Source of the DNA: Gymnogyps californianus
Lineage: Eukaryota; Chordata; Aves; Accipitriformes; Cathartidae
Reading direction: 5' to 3'
DNA length: 64,000 nucleotides
Assembly (NCBI RefSeq): GCF_018139145.2
Contig: NC_059471.1
Coordinates: 101,682,914 to 101,746,913, forward strand
The notes below the pieces were generated by a model. The model did not search any database. It was not told the origin of the DNA and saw only the letters and a program-made list of their open reading frames with translations. The number at the start of each line of letters is the position of its first letter. Positions within the stretch are counted from its first letter, which is position 1. The translations under genes were made by a program, and so were the position numbers. Below, in pieces: positions 1 through 12,990 of the stretch.

Positions 1-127
1 CGGTCAGAGCAGACGCACCAACCAAATATTGGCCAAAGCTTAAAGAACCGAACTGCGTTTCAGCATTCGTTTCGTATCTAACAGCAAGCAGTTGTCCCGC
101 GTTGCTCTGCCTGTCGTTCAGAATTAC

Positions 128-151
128 AAAAAAAAAAAAAAAAAAAAAAAA
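128..151 (+). repeat. Poly(A) homopolymer, 24 bases
   Basis: An uninterrupted run of 24 A. The upstream 127 bases carry an unusually high number of CpGs but no poly(A) signal and no recognisable coding sequence, so this is called a simple homopolymer rather than the tail of a retrocopy. Confidence 0.9.
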
Positions 152-3100
152 GCACTTGATTTTCTTGACACCCGGAATGGGAGCTGAGAATATCGCAGGT
201 CGCCCAAAACATCGAGATGTTGTATGAAAGCAATTTGGCTCGCTTTCCCGAACAAAACAGATTTACATTGGAATTGGCTGGGCTCCAGAGTTACTATTCC
301 TCACCCTAGTTTGAGAATGCTACTGGGAAAACCTGCCCGTCTGGCTTGTAAGCCCGAGTAAGTAATTTCTGAAAGAAAAATGTAGTTTAAAACTTCAGCT
401 GACCTCAGCCCCCCTTGCCTGATTACCTGGTTAAAAAAAATTAATCTTTATTTTTCTCCCTCCGTTCGTAAACACTTCAAACCTCAAAATGTTACTACTG
501 CAAAGTACCCTGTTTTCTTAATGTATAATGGACCGGTTTAGGTTACTATGATGAAATAAATCTGATGCAAAAAGCTTGACACCATAGAAGTTCATTGGAT
601 AAAATTAAAAATAAACAGTTATTTTGGAGAGGGAAAGCTTTGTGGCTCAGTAAGCATTACATACTTTCCTCATGGAATCATTAATCCCAGTAACTATCTT
701 CTTTGTAGAACGTAACATTAAATAAACCCCAACAAATAAACATGTTTTCCAGATGAAAATAATTATTAATAGGTTATCATAGTAGCAGCTAATGGGGAAG
801 TGTCTTGGCTCGCTGCAGAAGATCTCAATCTAGAGCTAAGAGCTGGAGCTTTGTGATAGCTTTCCAGCAAGGCCTTTTTAAAAACTGCGTCTTGGAAAGG
901 ACTGAAAATTAAGCCTACGTATATATTTCCTACTAACTATCGGGATTAGAGTCATGAATAAGTTTTGCGATAGTTTTCAATTTCCACAGAGCCAAAGAAG
1001 TACTCCTTTTTCACAGGTGTAGCTGGTAGGAGAACATGAGAGAGAGATATTACCAAGCATAATCAGAAGTTTCTGCCATCAGGACTCTTCCTTCTGGATA
1101 TAATTTTGGGGAAGAAAAATCAGTTTAATCTGGAATCTCAAAAATACTTAAAACCCAGAAATTACTGGCCTGGATTCTGAGTCCGATTATTTTTATTGGT
1201 CTTCTGAAGTCAGAATTTTGCTCCTTCTGTGCAGCTTCAGCTTGCGGTTGCATTATTTGAGCACTTTGTAAAAAATTGTTTTATTTTTTACTTAAACGCA
1301 TTCAAAAGTATAAAAGTATGTGCAAAACAGAGGAGGATGCTATTCAACAGGATCGTAAAATCAGTATTAAGCAGCCGGCCGGGTCCTGGTCCAAGCCATT
1401 GGAATGCTTCAGGGGATGCGGTATCAGATACTGGAGTAACAATGAGCTGCGCTTGCCAGACGGGACAAAAATAGAAGAAATCCAACAGCAATCAAAACTG
1501 AAAAAAGAGTCAATTGATAGAGTTTAAAAACAACCGCTTATTTATACTTCGGGTTGATAAGCCTGCAGCACTAGCAGGACGCTACGGCCGGCGGGAGGGC
1601 GGTCTGGCCGTAGAGAAATGGGCAGCTCCTTCGAGCCATCCTGCAGCCCTGCCATCGCGCCAGGCGTGGGCAAGGCTGGCACGGCCCTTGGGGTGGGGAA
1701 GCTGGGCTTCTGCAATGCCACTCGCCCGGGGCTGCCGCTGCCGGTCCTGCCGCCCACGGGCAGCGGCCAAAGCTGCTGGTCCTCGCCCCGGGTGTGTGTT
1801 AGAGGGTTGGTGTTTAGCACAGGACTCTTCTCCCTCCGGTCTGGTCTGAATGGTGAATTTTCCTCTAAAAGGCAGAGGCCAGAAGCGGTAATTTTATTTT
1901 TAAGTGACGTAGGGTTGCTTAGTTGCGTCATTAATTTTAATCGAGATTTCTGTGTAAACCGAGTAGCCGTGGAAGAATTCAGCGTGCAGACTCCCCGCAC
2001 TGGTACAGAGGAGCCGATGCCTATTTCAAGCCAAATAGCCTGGGTCGGCGTTAGATTGGTCAGCAAACCCAGGCCTTTCAAGACGACGGCTGCCTCTGTG
2101 CTGGCCTTTGTCAGGGACGTAGTGGCAGGAGGAGGGGAGGGGAGAAGACTTTCTCATTACGCCAGTGCCGCTCGAGTCGTCTTCGGCACACACTCGCTAC
2201 GTGCAGCCGGGTTTGCATGAATCGCTGATTGTGTAAGAAAGTATACATATGATGCAGCTCCGCGCGGGGGTTTGACTCGAAAAACATCATGTGGTTCGTG
2301 AGGCTGAGCATGACTGTGGCTGGTTTTGCCAGCTCCCAAACACTCTCTGCTGGGTTACTTAAAATTGCGTCTGGGTGAAAAAACTCTCGATCAGAAAGCG
2401 TCAACAGCAGAAAAATAATGGCAGAGCGATTTGGAGAACTTCCTGTCTCCGGGAGCATTACTGCTGTAAACAGTGGCCATGCCAAGTGCTGAACCACTGC
2501 CCTCAGTCCAATAACAATAAATCTATTTTTTGGTTCTGCAGAGCTGTGCTTGTACATTTTTGAAACTCAGGCTAACGATGAGGATGAGGCAGACACTATC
2601 CTCTGAGCATTTTCTTATTTTTTTTGCCATGATGAAAGGAGTTGGGCTTACCAGGATACTGCTTAGGGAAAACAAAGTACCTCTCTAGATGAAAAGGTTA
2701 CATAGTTTCAAGAGATCTGTTTGCCCTTCAGCTTTTTTTTTTTCTTTGTTTTTATTTTGCTTTTTATTTAGTGTGCCCTCCTTCAGAGGCTGCTTGAGTT
2801 CTGGTAAAAAAATATTTAGTTTTGTGTGTATCTATGTACCTATATATCTATCTACCTGTATTACAACTCAAATAACAGCTGCTATTTTGTCATCAAAATA
2901 AAATCATTCTGAGAGACAAATTAGGACCCTGGCTTCCAGGCTGGCTAGTGAACTTCAGCTGACTATCCTATGGCATGCAGTTCTTGTCAGCTCACTCAGG
3001 ATTAGCAGAAGTGAGGATGCTGCAAATCAGTGGTTTACAATTGCTGTCAGGAGAGTCTTTTCCAGCATAGTCATGTGCATAAACCTTCATCAGTCTGAAT

Positions 3101-5119
3101 CAGTCTCTGTTTCCGTCTAAAAAGCCTTTAGCAGCAGTGAAAAAATAGAAATTTTTTTTTCTATTCCCTTAATGCTTTGTGACCCTCCACCTCTTTTGCT
3201 CCCATCCTACTTCTCCCCTGTTTTTCCCTTCATATTATTTCAACACAGTTTTCTCAGCCTCTCCAAATCAATCTTACTCCCTTCGTCTCTGTCCTGCATC
3301 AATCTCTGTCTCTTGTCCTCCCTTCTCTATTGATGCTCTTCCTGCCCATCCCCTTTGAGAGCTGCTGCCTCTCAGCACAGGTTGGGATTCCTGTCTGAGC
3401 CTTTATCACAGGAGCAGGTTTTGGCCCGAAAGTGTGCTGCTAGGAACGATCCTAAATTCCTTCCACCCTTTCCTACCGTTCCGTCTGAGGACAGGGAGCT
3501 ACCTGCTGTGTGGTGCGGGGAGGGAGCGGGCAGTGCGTGGGGGAGAGGGAGGAGGTTCTGGAGACTGAGGCGAGGAGGAGGGAAGCAGCTGCTTTGAAGG
3601 CTTGATGCCATAAGAGCTCTTCAGTGGGGCGGTGCTTGGAGCAGTGTGTATGCACATCAGTTCCCTGAAGTTTAGGGAGGAACTGAAGGAAACGCTTTGG
3701 CAAGGCCACAAAGTTTCCACAGGCTAGACTTTATGTACCACAACTCTGACAAAGCCACGTCCATATCTGAGGCCACAGAGGTTGCTCTACATTTGAAAGT
3801 TGTCTCTGGTGGAACTTGGCAGGTTCCAAGTTCGTAATGGCAGTCTTATCTCCCCCATCACTGACTGCATGGATATCCATCGAGTGACCCCAGACCTCTT
3901 CTGAGCTCTGAAATCAATGCGCATTGCATTAGTGTAATGACAGCACAGAGGAGTCCTTCCTCTAAGAAAATGAACTCAGAGTAAACAGTCCCAGTACACA
4001 CTCCCATGCTCAGCTAGCTACTGAAGAAGTGACTTGTCAGGTTGTCTTTTGGCGTTCACCTGCTTTAGGCCACTGCAGGCGGAAGTCCCTCGCTTGCTAA
4101 AATGGCCCTGATGATCATAAAAGCGCTCCTTGCCTTTCATATTCAGAGCAGCGTGTTGGTCTTCCAGTGAACCCACACCTTCCTCGTTCCTTGTACCTGA
4201 TGCTTCTGCCTGCAGCCATGCCAACAGGTCATCATCTTCATCACTCCGTAGGGCAAGGAGCATGTTTATTCCCAGCTCCTGCACCATGCCAGAGCACTGA
4301 GGTATGCCAGCATCTGGCTGGACAGGTAGCCAGACTTGGGCTGGTCCCAAATGAAAGCCAGTGCTGGAAAAAGGGAGAGGACTGAGACAAAATCCAGGTC
4401 TCAGAGGGCTTTTTCTAGGTTCACAGGACAATGCACCATGAAATGAAGGTGCCTCAGAATAGGATCCGCCAAAAACCACAATACCCATTACACCAAGGTT
4501 TTCCTGGTCTGACGATTAGGCAAAGGATGAGAACAGGGCTTTGAGGGGTGAAGAAATCATGGGTTCAAACACAAAAGCAGTCCTTGGAGAAGAAAGTGGA
4601 ACAAGGTGCTTCCCTCACCCCAAACGCTGCAGCCACCAGCCCCAAGAGCCGTGCATGCACCACCCCTCTGCCCGGAGGACCTCTTCTCCCAGAGGACCCG
4701 CAGGTGCTGGGGCCACCAGTGTTGAGGACTCTGCCACCCCACCACAGCCGTCTGGCCACGGTGCCCTGCGGGGAGGTGCGAAGCGTACGTCTGAGACGCA
4801 CCCCCCTGAGAAGCAGGGACCGTCCCTGGGGAAATGCCCTAATGCCCTTAAAGCAGGAGCAGGGGCCACCATGAGAGGCTGTCAGTGGGTGAGCCCCATG
4901 CAGCAGCTCCCGAACCAAACCTGCCCGAGGAGAAGGGGCAGAGGAGGGCTCAGGCTGCGGGTCAGGGCCAACTGACCATGCTGAGATGCTCCTTCCTGGA
5001 GGCTGAGCTTGCGGCCTCGAGGGCATGGGGCTGTTTGGCAGGGGAAGCCCCCTCAGATATCCACCGCGGCTGCTGCTAGGCACCACCTGGATGGGGGGGT
5101 GGGAGGGGTGAGGGGTGTA

Positions 5120-5295
5120 ATTTTGGACTTAAGCATTTAAATCAAACCTGAATCCCACTTCAGGCAGCTAAATCCTCTTGTGAATCTGGGCCTTAACCTT
5201 TTCATGTCTCTCTCATCGCCTATAAAATGAGTGTGATAATTTCTACCTCAAAAAGCCTATTAATGGCTTGAAATTATAGCTGAGTTAAGGACTAT
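5120..5295 (+). mobile_element. Ancient MIR-like (CORE-SINE) fragment
   Basis: The stretch contains a degenerate form of the MIR 3' portion: a 'TGTGAATCTGGGCCTTAA' segment, then CCTATAAAATGAGTGTGATAA, then TTCTACCTCA. In MIR this corresponds to the segment around 'cctcatctgtaaaatggggataataatacctacctca'. MIR/CORE-SINEs are old amniote retroposons and in birds survive only as diverged relics. Boundaries are approximate and the call rests on motif order read by eye. Confidence 0.5.
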
Positions 5296-6184
5296 TATTA
5301 GGCTTAAGGATCCCAAGGCATTTTCTGTGAGAAGATGGTAGCTTTGCATTTAAGTAATTTCGTTTTGAACTGTCCTTTCCATCTGGTGTTCCTGTTGCTG
5401 TTTTTCCCTTTCTCTGAACCATTCAGCAGTGACACAGCAGTCTGCTGAATGATCGTTTCTTCCTTCCACCCTAGAGTTGGATGCACTTCGTGGAGGCTAA
5501 GTCATTTCTGAATGCTTATTCACAAACAGCCCAAACTCCGATATAGAGAAGCACTTTATTTAAAACTAAAATGATATTGCATTGAGAAAAAAAATCAAAA
5601 TTCTCTGATACGTAGTAGGTCATAGCTTGAAAGCACAGGTTCAGGTTTTGGGGTAGCCCACTCATAGGAGCATCAGAGATTTCCATTAGAGTCATCTGTG
5701 GGGATAAAATAATTCCACCCTCTCAAAATCTGTGTTCAAACATTAGTGACATGTACATTTGTATAAATTGCTTATATACATTTCAAGTCTTAAAAATATT
5801 TTAACAATAAGCATTGCATTTTAAGACTCAAACTGTAATCTCCTTGTGCTGCCGCTCTGCTGCAGAGGCCGGGCACCCCATAGCATCTCATTCTTCCTGT
5901 GCTGTAATTATTGTCTCCACCCAAGTTCATAAGAATTTTGTAGTGGTTACTGCAGCAACTCCACTTATAGTTAGAGGCTGCTTGGCTTTTCCATTGAAAG
6001 GTCTTCCCCCCCATCCCCGTTTTTTAATGCTTTAATCCATTTTGCAAACTTGATCTGCAGGCTTTCAGTCTAAGAAGGCATCCCACCCCAAAAATTCAGT
6101 TAAAACAGGTCACTTGAGTTGTCTTTCAGAGCAGAATGGAAAAACACTTTTTTTTATATTGTCAAACATTGTTGTAACTCTGGT

Positions 6185-6213
6185 GCACACACTCACACAC
6201 ACATATACATATA
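6185..6213. repeat. CA-rich microsatellite
   Basis: A short imperfect (CA)n run followed by ATATACATATA. Nothing else is notable about it. Confidence 0.8.
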
Positions 6214-6919
6214 ACACCTCCATCACAAAGCCTAAAAGCTGGTATTTACGTAGGACTTAGACCTAAGGATGCTAAAGTACAAATAATGTTCCTGCCAGCC
6301 AAATTCCTACCACAGCTTGAAATAGTCTCTCTTCTGAAATTAGACACCACCACAATATAGGGGGATTCCTGGTGGTTTTGTGTGTTTGTGGATTGTTGAT
6401 GTTGGCATACAGAAGTCACTAATGTCTACGTTAACTACTGGGTGTCACCCTAAGCTGACTATTGTAGTATACCCTGTCTTCAGAGACCTCCTTCTTGCCA
6501 CCTTGGTCCCAAATCTCTTGACCCTATGCCTCTTCTCCTCAGTTAGTTTATTTATGTCCTTTCCCATAAGCTCAGAGTTATTCTCCTACCTGTCTTCTGC
6601 TGCAGCTCCCTTCCTGATAAACGGCCATGACCATTTAGTAGCCACACCTGGTATCTCCTGCTACTCAACTGCCACAGGTTTTTTTGCTCTAAACAGAATA
6701 AACTGTGCTTTTGTGGCATCTCTGCTGAAGCACATTCACAGGAAAAACAACATGAAGGTAGCAGAAGTAGCAACCTGAGGGAAGGAACCTGAAGGAATCT
6801 AATTGAGACTGATGCCTTGCGTCTAACATTTTAGACATGAACATTTCAAATGAGTGCATTTCAAATCCAAGTTTCTTGAGCAGAGGAGGGCCATCAGGTG
6901 CCTCGCAGGTGAACAGTGG

Positions 6920-6943
6920 AGCAGCAGCAGCGGCGGCGGCTGC
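6920..6943. repeat. GCA/GCG trinucleotide repeat
   Basis: A run of GCA triplets changing to GCG triplets, about eight in all. It gives a poly-alanine frame on the minus strand, but that open frame has no other gene-like feature and lies in intron, so it is treated as a simple repeat. Confidence 0.75.
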
Positions 6944-9660
6944 ACTTTTACACACATTGTCAGGCTGTCAGGGAAGGGATTAGCACAGAGGCCCCTGCAA
7001 GGCTGGAGGAGGCGGTGGACGGTATCATCATGACAGCACACGGGACTGGGAAGTGAAACCGCTCATCAGTGCAGAAGTGAAACTGGCTGCACACAAACTC
7101 TTGTCAAATTAAAATGTAAACATCGGGCCAAAAAAAGAGAGAAAAATTGTGGCTGTTTTAGTGAGCTGAGTCCCACCCTTGCAACGCTTGAGAATGTGAG
7201 TGATCCCTGTTTGTGCAAGGGAGAATCACTCTTCTGAGGGCTTCAGATCAAATACTAAAGGTGTTAGTTGCAACAGTAATGGATAAAAAGCAGCATTCAA
7301 GCAAATATGTGATTTTTTAATTGACGGTGACACATTTCTGGGATGCTGGGTGCTGGCATTTTTTGTTTATTCCAGCAGGAAGATGTTCTCCTTTTTTTCC
7401 GAGGAAGGGGATTTGAATGTTGGTACCACTGTAGCACAGCAAAGCGGGGGGGAAAGCAACTTTAGGACCTGCTACCTGCATGGGCATTCTCCAGTGCAAA
7501 GGGAAACGTGTAGTGTAGGGGACAGGTCTTGTAGCATGCCTGGTACACCTGATGACAAGGGGCATGCACAAAACATTGCTGCGCATCACCAATATGTGTC
7601 TGCTAGAATAGCTGCTGAGGGCCCGAGTCAGCTTTATTTTAACAGCTGTAAGTTACACTGAGTATAGAACCAGCTTCTGCATCTGTTTGCTTAAATATTT
7701 CATGTCCACAGCTTGCAGACTTAGGGTTATGTTTTTGACTTGTGAAATAAGAAGATTGTCAGGGACAATTTCTAGAAGAGTGTCAGAGACTATCCTTATC
7801 ACCCAGATAATGGGCTTAAGGTAAGATTCAATTTTATTGCCTGCTTAGGTTGACAGCATCTCTATTAATGTTACTTGATTTCAGTTATGTAATTTTGGTT
7901 GCTTAATATAGTTCCTGTGTTGCCTTAGGTTAAATGTACATATGCTTCACCAAAATAGCACCTTGAAACAATTCCACCCCAGACACAACCTTCTTCTAGC
8001 CTTCTAGCTCCCGGAGTCCCCAGAGCTGCGGCAGGAGAGGCAGGCAGCTCTGCTGCTCTCCACCACAGCATTTGACTTGTTAGCCAGAAAAAGGCTTGGA
8101 GAATGGGCAGGGAGGAAAAAAGAGTGAAGCGCGCGTCTTGGTTAAGCACTCGGTAGTACTGCAGGGAGCTGGGAAGGAAAGGAAGGGGAGAAGCCAGCAC
8201 CAGCCACGCTCCCGCAGAAGCAAGTTGCTTTTCCACAACTTATTGCAAAGCAAATTCAGGAGTTCATAGCTGGGTTCAAGTTTGTAGCAGGGCCACTTTT
8301 GGCCATTTGCATGGCAACTTGGCCCCACATAAATCCAGAACAAAACACCTATTGATTTAATGCAGTGGAGATTTCATTCTGGGTAAGTAGATGCTATGTA
8401 AACACAGATATAAGAACTTCCTGGAGTGAGACACTTGACAGAAATGTTCAAAAGTATACCTTTATGCTGACCCAGGCTGGTTTGGCAGGAGGCAAGTGGG
8501 TGTATTTCCCAAATCTCCAACTTGACACACGCTTACACCCGCAAAACATCCATATAAATACACAAACAGATCCGTTGCCCATGCAACAGATTTGCATGGG
8601 CAATTCTTGCATTTCTTTGGGCAGTCACCCTGATTTGCTGACATCTCCCCATGTTCGCATTTATCTGTTTGGACCGTTGGTCTGTGGCGGTCAGAATTTG
8701 TAAACCATTTACAGCGTGGTAGCGGATGAGGTGAACAACAGTTTTTTCTCATATTTAAATTCAGTGGTATCTGTGGTGCTGATGGTAAACAGATTATGTT
8801 ATTTTTTTGATGCTGCTTACTTCAGCTGCAGCTTTTTTCTGATGAAATAGCCACTGGACCAAACATAGCAGTCAAAGTTATATTCTGACTGTGTGGAACT
8901 GTCACCGGGGGCAGGAGAAAAGAGTCACCGTCTGAGCACAGAATTTGGACTTGTGCAGGTTTTTTGCAATTGGACATGCAACTTGAACACCTACAAAAAT
9001 ATTTCACTCATATGATGAGCAGCAGTTAACTAATGAAGGGTCAAATTATGTTGGCCCTTCTCATCCTATTGATTACATTTGGAGTATTCAGGGGCTTAAG
9101 TGATAAGAATGGCAAAATTTGGCCCCAGTGTATAATAGTCGACATTTGAAAATGCATATGCGAGTGTGTGTGTGTATTACATCCTGCCCAGAGATACAGT
9201 CAGATATGTTATTAAAATGCAGTAGACATCTTCAATTTGGCAGATGCCCAGGAAGATGTTGTGAGAAATTGTAAAGATGTATAAAATTGATCATTTAGCA
9301 TGGTTTAATAAAAGTAAGTACATAAGCACTAAAAAGTAGAAGCTGGATTTAAAAAAAAAAAAAAGTATCACAATCTTTCTTACTAGAACCTGGAAGTCTC
9401 TCACTAATATAATAGAAATATCTGTAATATAATTTGTATTGCATTTGTGCATTACATTTCATATTTTTCCATCTATACCTTTTGTCCTTGTCAGCACAAG
9501 CATTCTTGGCTCCTTTCCCTTTTTTCTTCTTCTTTTTATCTAATAATTTACTGTAACAATTTAAAAAAAAACAACTCTAATGACACATCTGTGATCATCA
9601 GAATAAATCCCAAAAGCAAAAGATAGTAATTGTAACCACATCATCTGTTGGCCTCCCTTT

Positions 9661-9682
9661 CCCCCCCACCCCCACCCCCCCC
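9661..9682. repeat. C-rich tract (CCCCCA type)
   Basis: Twenty C within 22 bases, interrupted by two A. The complementary strand carries several G runs in close succession, so G-quadruplex formation is conceivable. It is annotated here as a simple repeat. Confidence 0.85.
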
Positions 9683-11395
9683 AGGCAAAATTCTGAAGCT
9701 TTAACTCCATTTTTTTCTGTCCTCATTTGGATGAACCTTCATCAATGGAATCAACGGCTCTTTTTGCCTGAGAAAGAAGTGGATTAAAATGAAGTGATAG
9801 GTTCAAGATGTGGCCTCTCTTCCCTAAAGCGTGTCTGTTCTCATTCCCCTTTGCATCTGCCTATGCAGCCACTTATATTTTAAGTGTGCCTTCCCACCCC
9901 CAGACCCATCTGGTCATGACACTGCTCAGGGATGACTAAAGCAGCACACAGGAGCTTCATGTGACCATGTTGTCACTTGGGATTCATTTTCCCCCTTGGT
10001 TCCTCTCAAACATTCCCAGGGGCCATAGCTTACAAGCCTATTGCTCCCTCTAGAGCCCTTCAGTGCTGTTCTGGGGGACCACTTAAATAGTCTCTCATCA
10101 TGCTAGATGTGAGCTCACTGCTCGTTTTGCTTCCAGCCTCTGTCAGATGGGATGCAGACTGAATGCAGACTTCAGGTTCCTGTATTGCACTGTAGAGTAC
10201 GGGCACACCACCTTCAGATGCTTGGGTCTTGGAGGCTGATCTTCACCTTTTGATGGTCCAGGAACAGTATTGCTGAGCAGGTGCTGGCGGACAATATTAT
10301 GCTTTGTGCTTCCTCTTAAGTTCTTGCAGCTTTGCACAGCATCAGGGGATCTCACAAGCAATCCTGTAAAGTCATGAGCTGGGAACAACTGGTTTAATCC
10401 ATCTGACTTCGGCTGTCAAATCAGCAGTGACTTTTGAGGGCACTTTTGATAGTACAGTCTCTAGCAAACCCGTCAACAGAGTCTCTAGGTATCATTTCAA
10501 AGGTCAGTATTGTATTTTGGCCAGAAAAGCTACTGTTTCCATTATTTTTTCTAGAAGGGTTCTGACCTTAAAGCTCTTGCAAAAATAAACATTACCAAGC
10601 AATTTTTCCTACCCTAGTTGTGAGGAAAGACTGGATGGAAGCAGTGAGTCTTGTGCTCTGCCCTTATGCATATGAGGGTATGCTTGATGTCTGTGGGAAG
10701 GGTTTCCAAAGGCAGAGCCCTGTCCCACATCTGGAGAATTTAATCCTTGTGCTCATCAGGTGCTCTGTGCCTGGAGGAACTGCCAGGGATAGTTACAGAG
10801 AAAGCAACAGTCTCTGAAGTGACTCTTGCACCCCAGCGAGGCACAGCTTGACATTGATGTCACCCGTCAGCCCTTCCACCATCGGCAAAGACTCCCACCG
10901 TGATGCAGTAGCAATTGTCTTCAGTACACTGAGGCATGCATCATAGACCCGAGCTAATGTATGTGTGGTTGGCTGTAGATTTATGGGACTGTTTAACCCA
11001 GAGGGTCTCCGATTTTGATGTTAGCTAATGGAGGGCTATGTGCCGGCTTGCTGTGACTGCTAGGACGTCATCAAATTGTCATCATGACTATTGGAGGCAT
11101 CCAAACCAGGCCAATGTTTCAGAATGCCTTCTTGGGGTGTTTGGTCCCTCTTTACAGTCACTAGAGAGGTCAGTCCACCGCTTAGGCTGTCTGACTCAGG
11201 TGGCACCCACCCCTTTCTGAATTGAGCAGAGACACTAAGTGCTCAGTGTAGGTCTTCTACCAATAGTTAGGAGGTCCACTTACTTAGGCATCAGAAGTCA
11301 TGGCATCTAATATAGGCTCCAGTTCTAGGGAGTCTGAATACAGCCTCCACTGACTAATCTGGTATTATTTCCACCAGTTTAGTCTGCTGCATGTT

Positions 11396-11423
11396 GCATA
11401 TGTATGTGTGTATGTGCACGTGC
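11396..11423. repeat. 28-base alternating purine/pyrimidine tract with an E-box
   Basis: Every step from 11396 to 11423 alternates purine and pyrimidine (GC/AT/GT mixture). It includes CACGTG at 11417-11422. Such tracts can adopt Z-DNA under supercoiling. Confidence 0.75.
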
Positions 11424-11748
11424 TTGTGTGTAAGTGTATTAGGCAAGTGTATATTGAAAATAAAAATCTGTATCATGGCTGTATCATAATACATAAAAGC
11501 AAGGAGGAGACGTTTATAGTCCTGCTGTCATCCCAAAACAGGTGTATCCATAAAACACAGATTTCACTAACAATACCTCCAATCTAAATCTGCCTTTGTC
11601 AACCAGACACATAAATGATGAATAATGTAGAAGCTATGAATAAAAGTGATAAAACTACTTAATAAAGCTAAATGTAAATGAAACAGAATAACCAGAGAAA
11701 AAACACAGCCAGAATTATTGGTAAGCAGCAATGAGTGACACGCAGGTT

Positions 11749-11788
11749 TATGGTTATATAGTCCTGTGGTTAACCAGTATGTGGTTAA
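11749..11788 (+). promoter_or_regulatory. Cluster of RUNX-type binding motifs
   Basis: Two exact copies of TGTGGTTAA, a strong RUNX consensus, lie at 11765-11773 and 11780-11788 in the same orientation. A third, weaker copy (TATGGTTA) lies at 11749-11756. Spacing is 16 and 15 bases. RUNX proteins are known to bind YGYGGT sites and RUNX genes are autoregulated, so an intronic autoregulatory site is a reasonable inference. The near-15-base periodicity may instead be a decayed tandem duplication. No functional evidence is visible in the sequence. Confidence 0.4.
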
Positions 11789-12654
11789 TGAATAGTCTTC
11801 TGTCAACAAGAAGTAAGCTAAGTATCTTCCTGCTTTTGCCAACTTGTGTCACAACCTTATACAGGCTCTGAGATCTCGTTTGTTCTGTAGAAAATCTTGA
11901 AAGTAACTTCACCTCCCTCTTCTTTATTCTGGTCTTGTAGACTGGTAGTGTGGACACATTTTACTACATTTCACTATTGTTATAAATTTTTTCTGCGTTT
12001 CCTTTCTATCTGGAAAATCCACAAGAGCCTTCTAAAGAAAGAAATTGACTACGTATTCTAGCAGAACAGGAGGAGCACCTTACCTAATGCGTCAGCAGTT
12101 GTCAAAAAAAAGAAAAAAAACAAATGGGAAGCAAGATGGAAATACTACAGATTAGTAAAGAAAATAAAGTATATTTTCAAAGTCTCTTTCAGTCTTAGTG
12201 ATCTAGGTGTTTTATATAATGATACAGGGAAACTATTTTTGGAAAGAAGGAAGACTTACAGGTGCCTCTGATATTTGTTAAGTCTAATGCTATGGGTGAT
12301 AAAGTTTTTTGGAAGGAAGTTTATTGAACTTTATTACTGATGCCTCATAGAAAGATCTGTTATGCTGGCAGAGAAAGAGTAACAAAGCTGTAAAGCTTTA
12401 TCATGTAATTTGGTATTTAAAGAATGTCAAGAACACAGCCATCCTTGGTCTGGGTAGATGTAGGACCCAAGACCTGAGGGCCAAAGGCCCTGAGACAGGG
12501 ATCTGAAATGCCTTTTGCTTCTGTTGCAGTTCTTTCGATCTCAGGGACTGCTTTCTAGCGAGGATGTGGAGGTGGGAAGACACTGGCCTGGGATTTGTGA
12601 GGCTTGTGTTTCAGCTTCTGTTTTGTCAGGGCTGTGATTTGGGATTATAGTCGG

Positions 12655-12815
12655 ATTTAGTTGCAGCAGCCAACGTGGTTAGCATCGCTGGCCACAGGCT
12701 TCCTGTGAGATCGTGGCGAAGACACTTTATCTCCCCACAGTTCCTCATCCGTAGAGTGGGGAGAATACCTCCCTAATTTACAGGGATGTGATGAGGACAG
12801 TTTCCAGTAACAGCT
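12655..12815 (+). mobile_element. Ancient MIR-like (CORE-SINE) fragment
   Basis: Motifs appear in the order expected for MIR: 'CTTCCTGTGAGATCGTGG', 'ACTTTATCTCCCCACAGTTC', 'CTCATCCGTAGAGTGGGGAG', AATACCTCCCTAATTTACAGGG, then TGTGATGAGGA. These mirror the MIR segments for 'cttcctgtgtgacc', 'cacttaacctct', 'cctcatctgtaaaatgggga' and 'tgtgaggat'. Heavy divergence indicates an old insertion. Boundaries are approximate. Confidence 0.6.
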
Positions 12816-12943
12816 ACGTGTGTGTGCTTGCCGTGATGTTGATGCAGACCATTAGCACCAAAGTAGGAACTGCATTAAGAGAAGTATTGAATTGCAAGTG
12901 AATGTGCATAGGGAGGGGGGGAATATTGCTGCTAGAGGTAGGC

Positions 12944-12990
12944 ATTTATATTTACATTTATATTTAAATTTATATGTATTTATATAGATA
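12944..12990. repeat. AT-rich tandem stretch (ATTTATATTT-like units)
   Basis: Repeated ATTTATATTT / ATTTATATGT units, nearly all A and T. Simple low-complexity DNA with no further feature. Confidence 0.75.

Noticed and set aside
1..151. Processed retrocopy ending in the 24-base A run
   Set aside because: No coding similarity is visible upstream, there is no poly(A) signal, and birds rarely form such retrocopies.
1542..2220. Open frames of 179 and 200 codons on opposite strands
   Set aside because: They mirror each other in a GC-rich patch. The translations look random in composition and match nothing I know.
4565..5086. 173-codon minus-strand and 144-codon plus-strand open frames
   Set aside because: Overlapping long frames on both strands in GC-rich DNA, with no splice-consistent exon structure and no recognised protein family.
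6689..6955. Poly-alanine protein frame on the minus strand
   Set aside because: Caused by the GCA/GCG triplet run within intron. Nothing else in the frame is gene-like.
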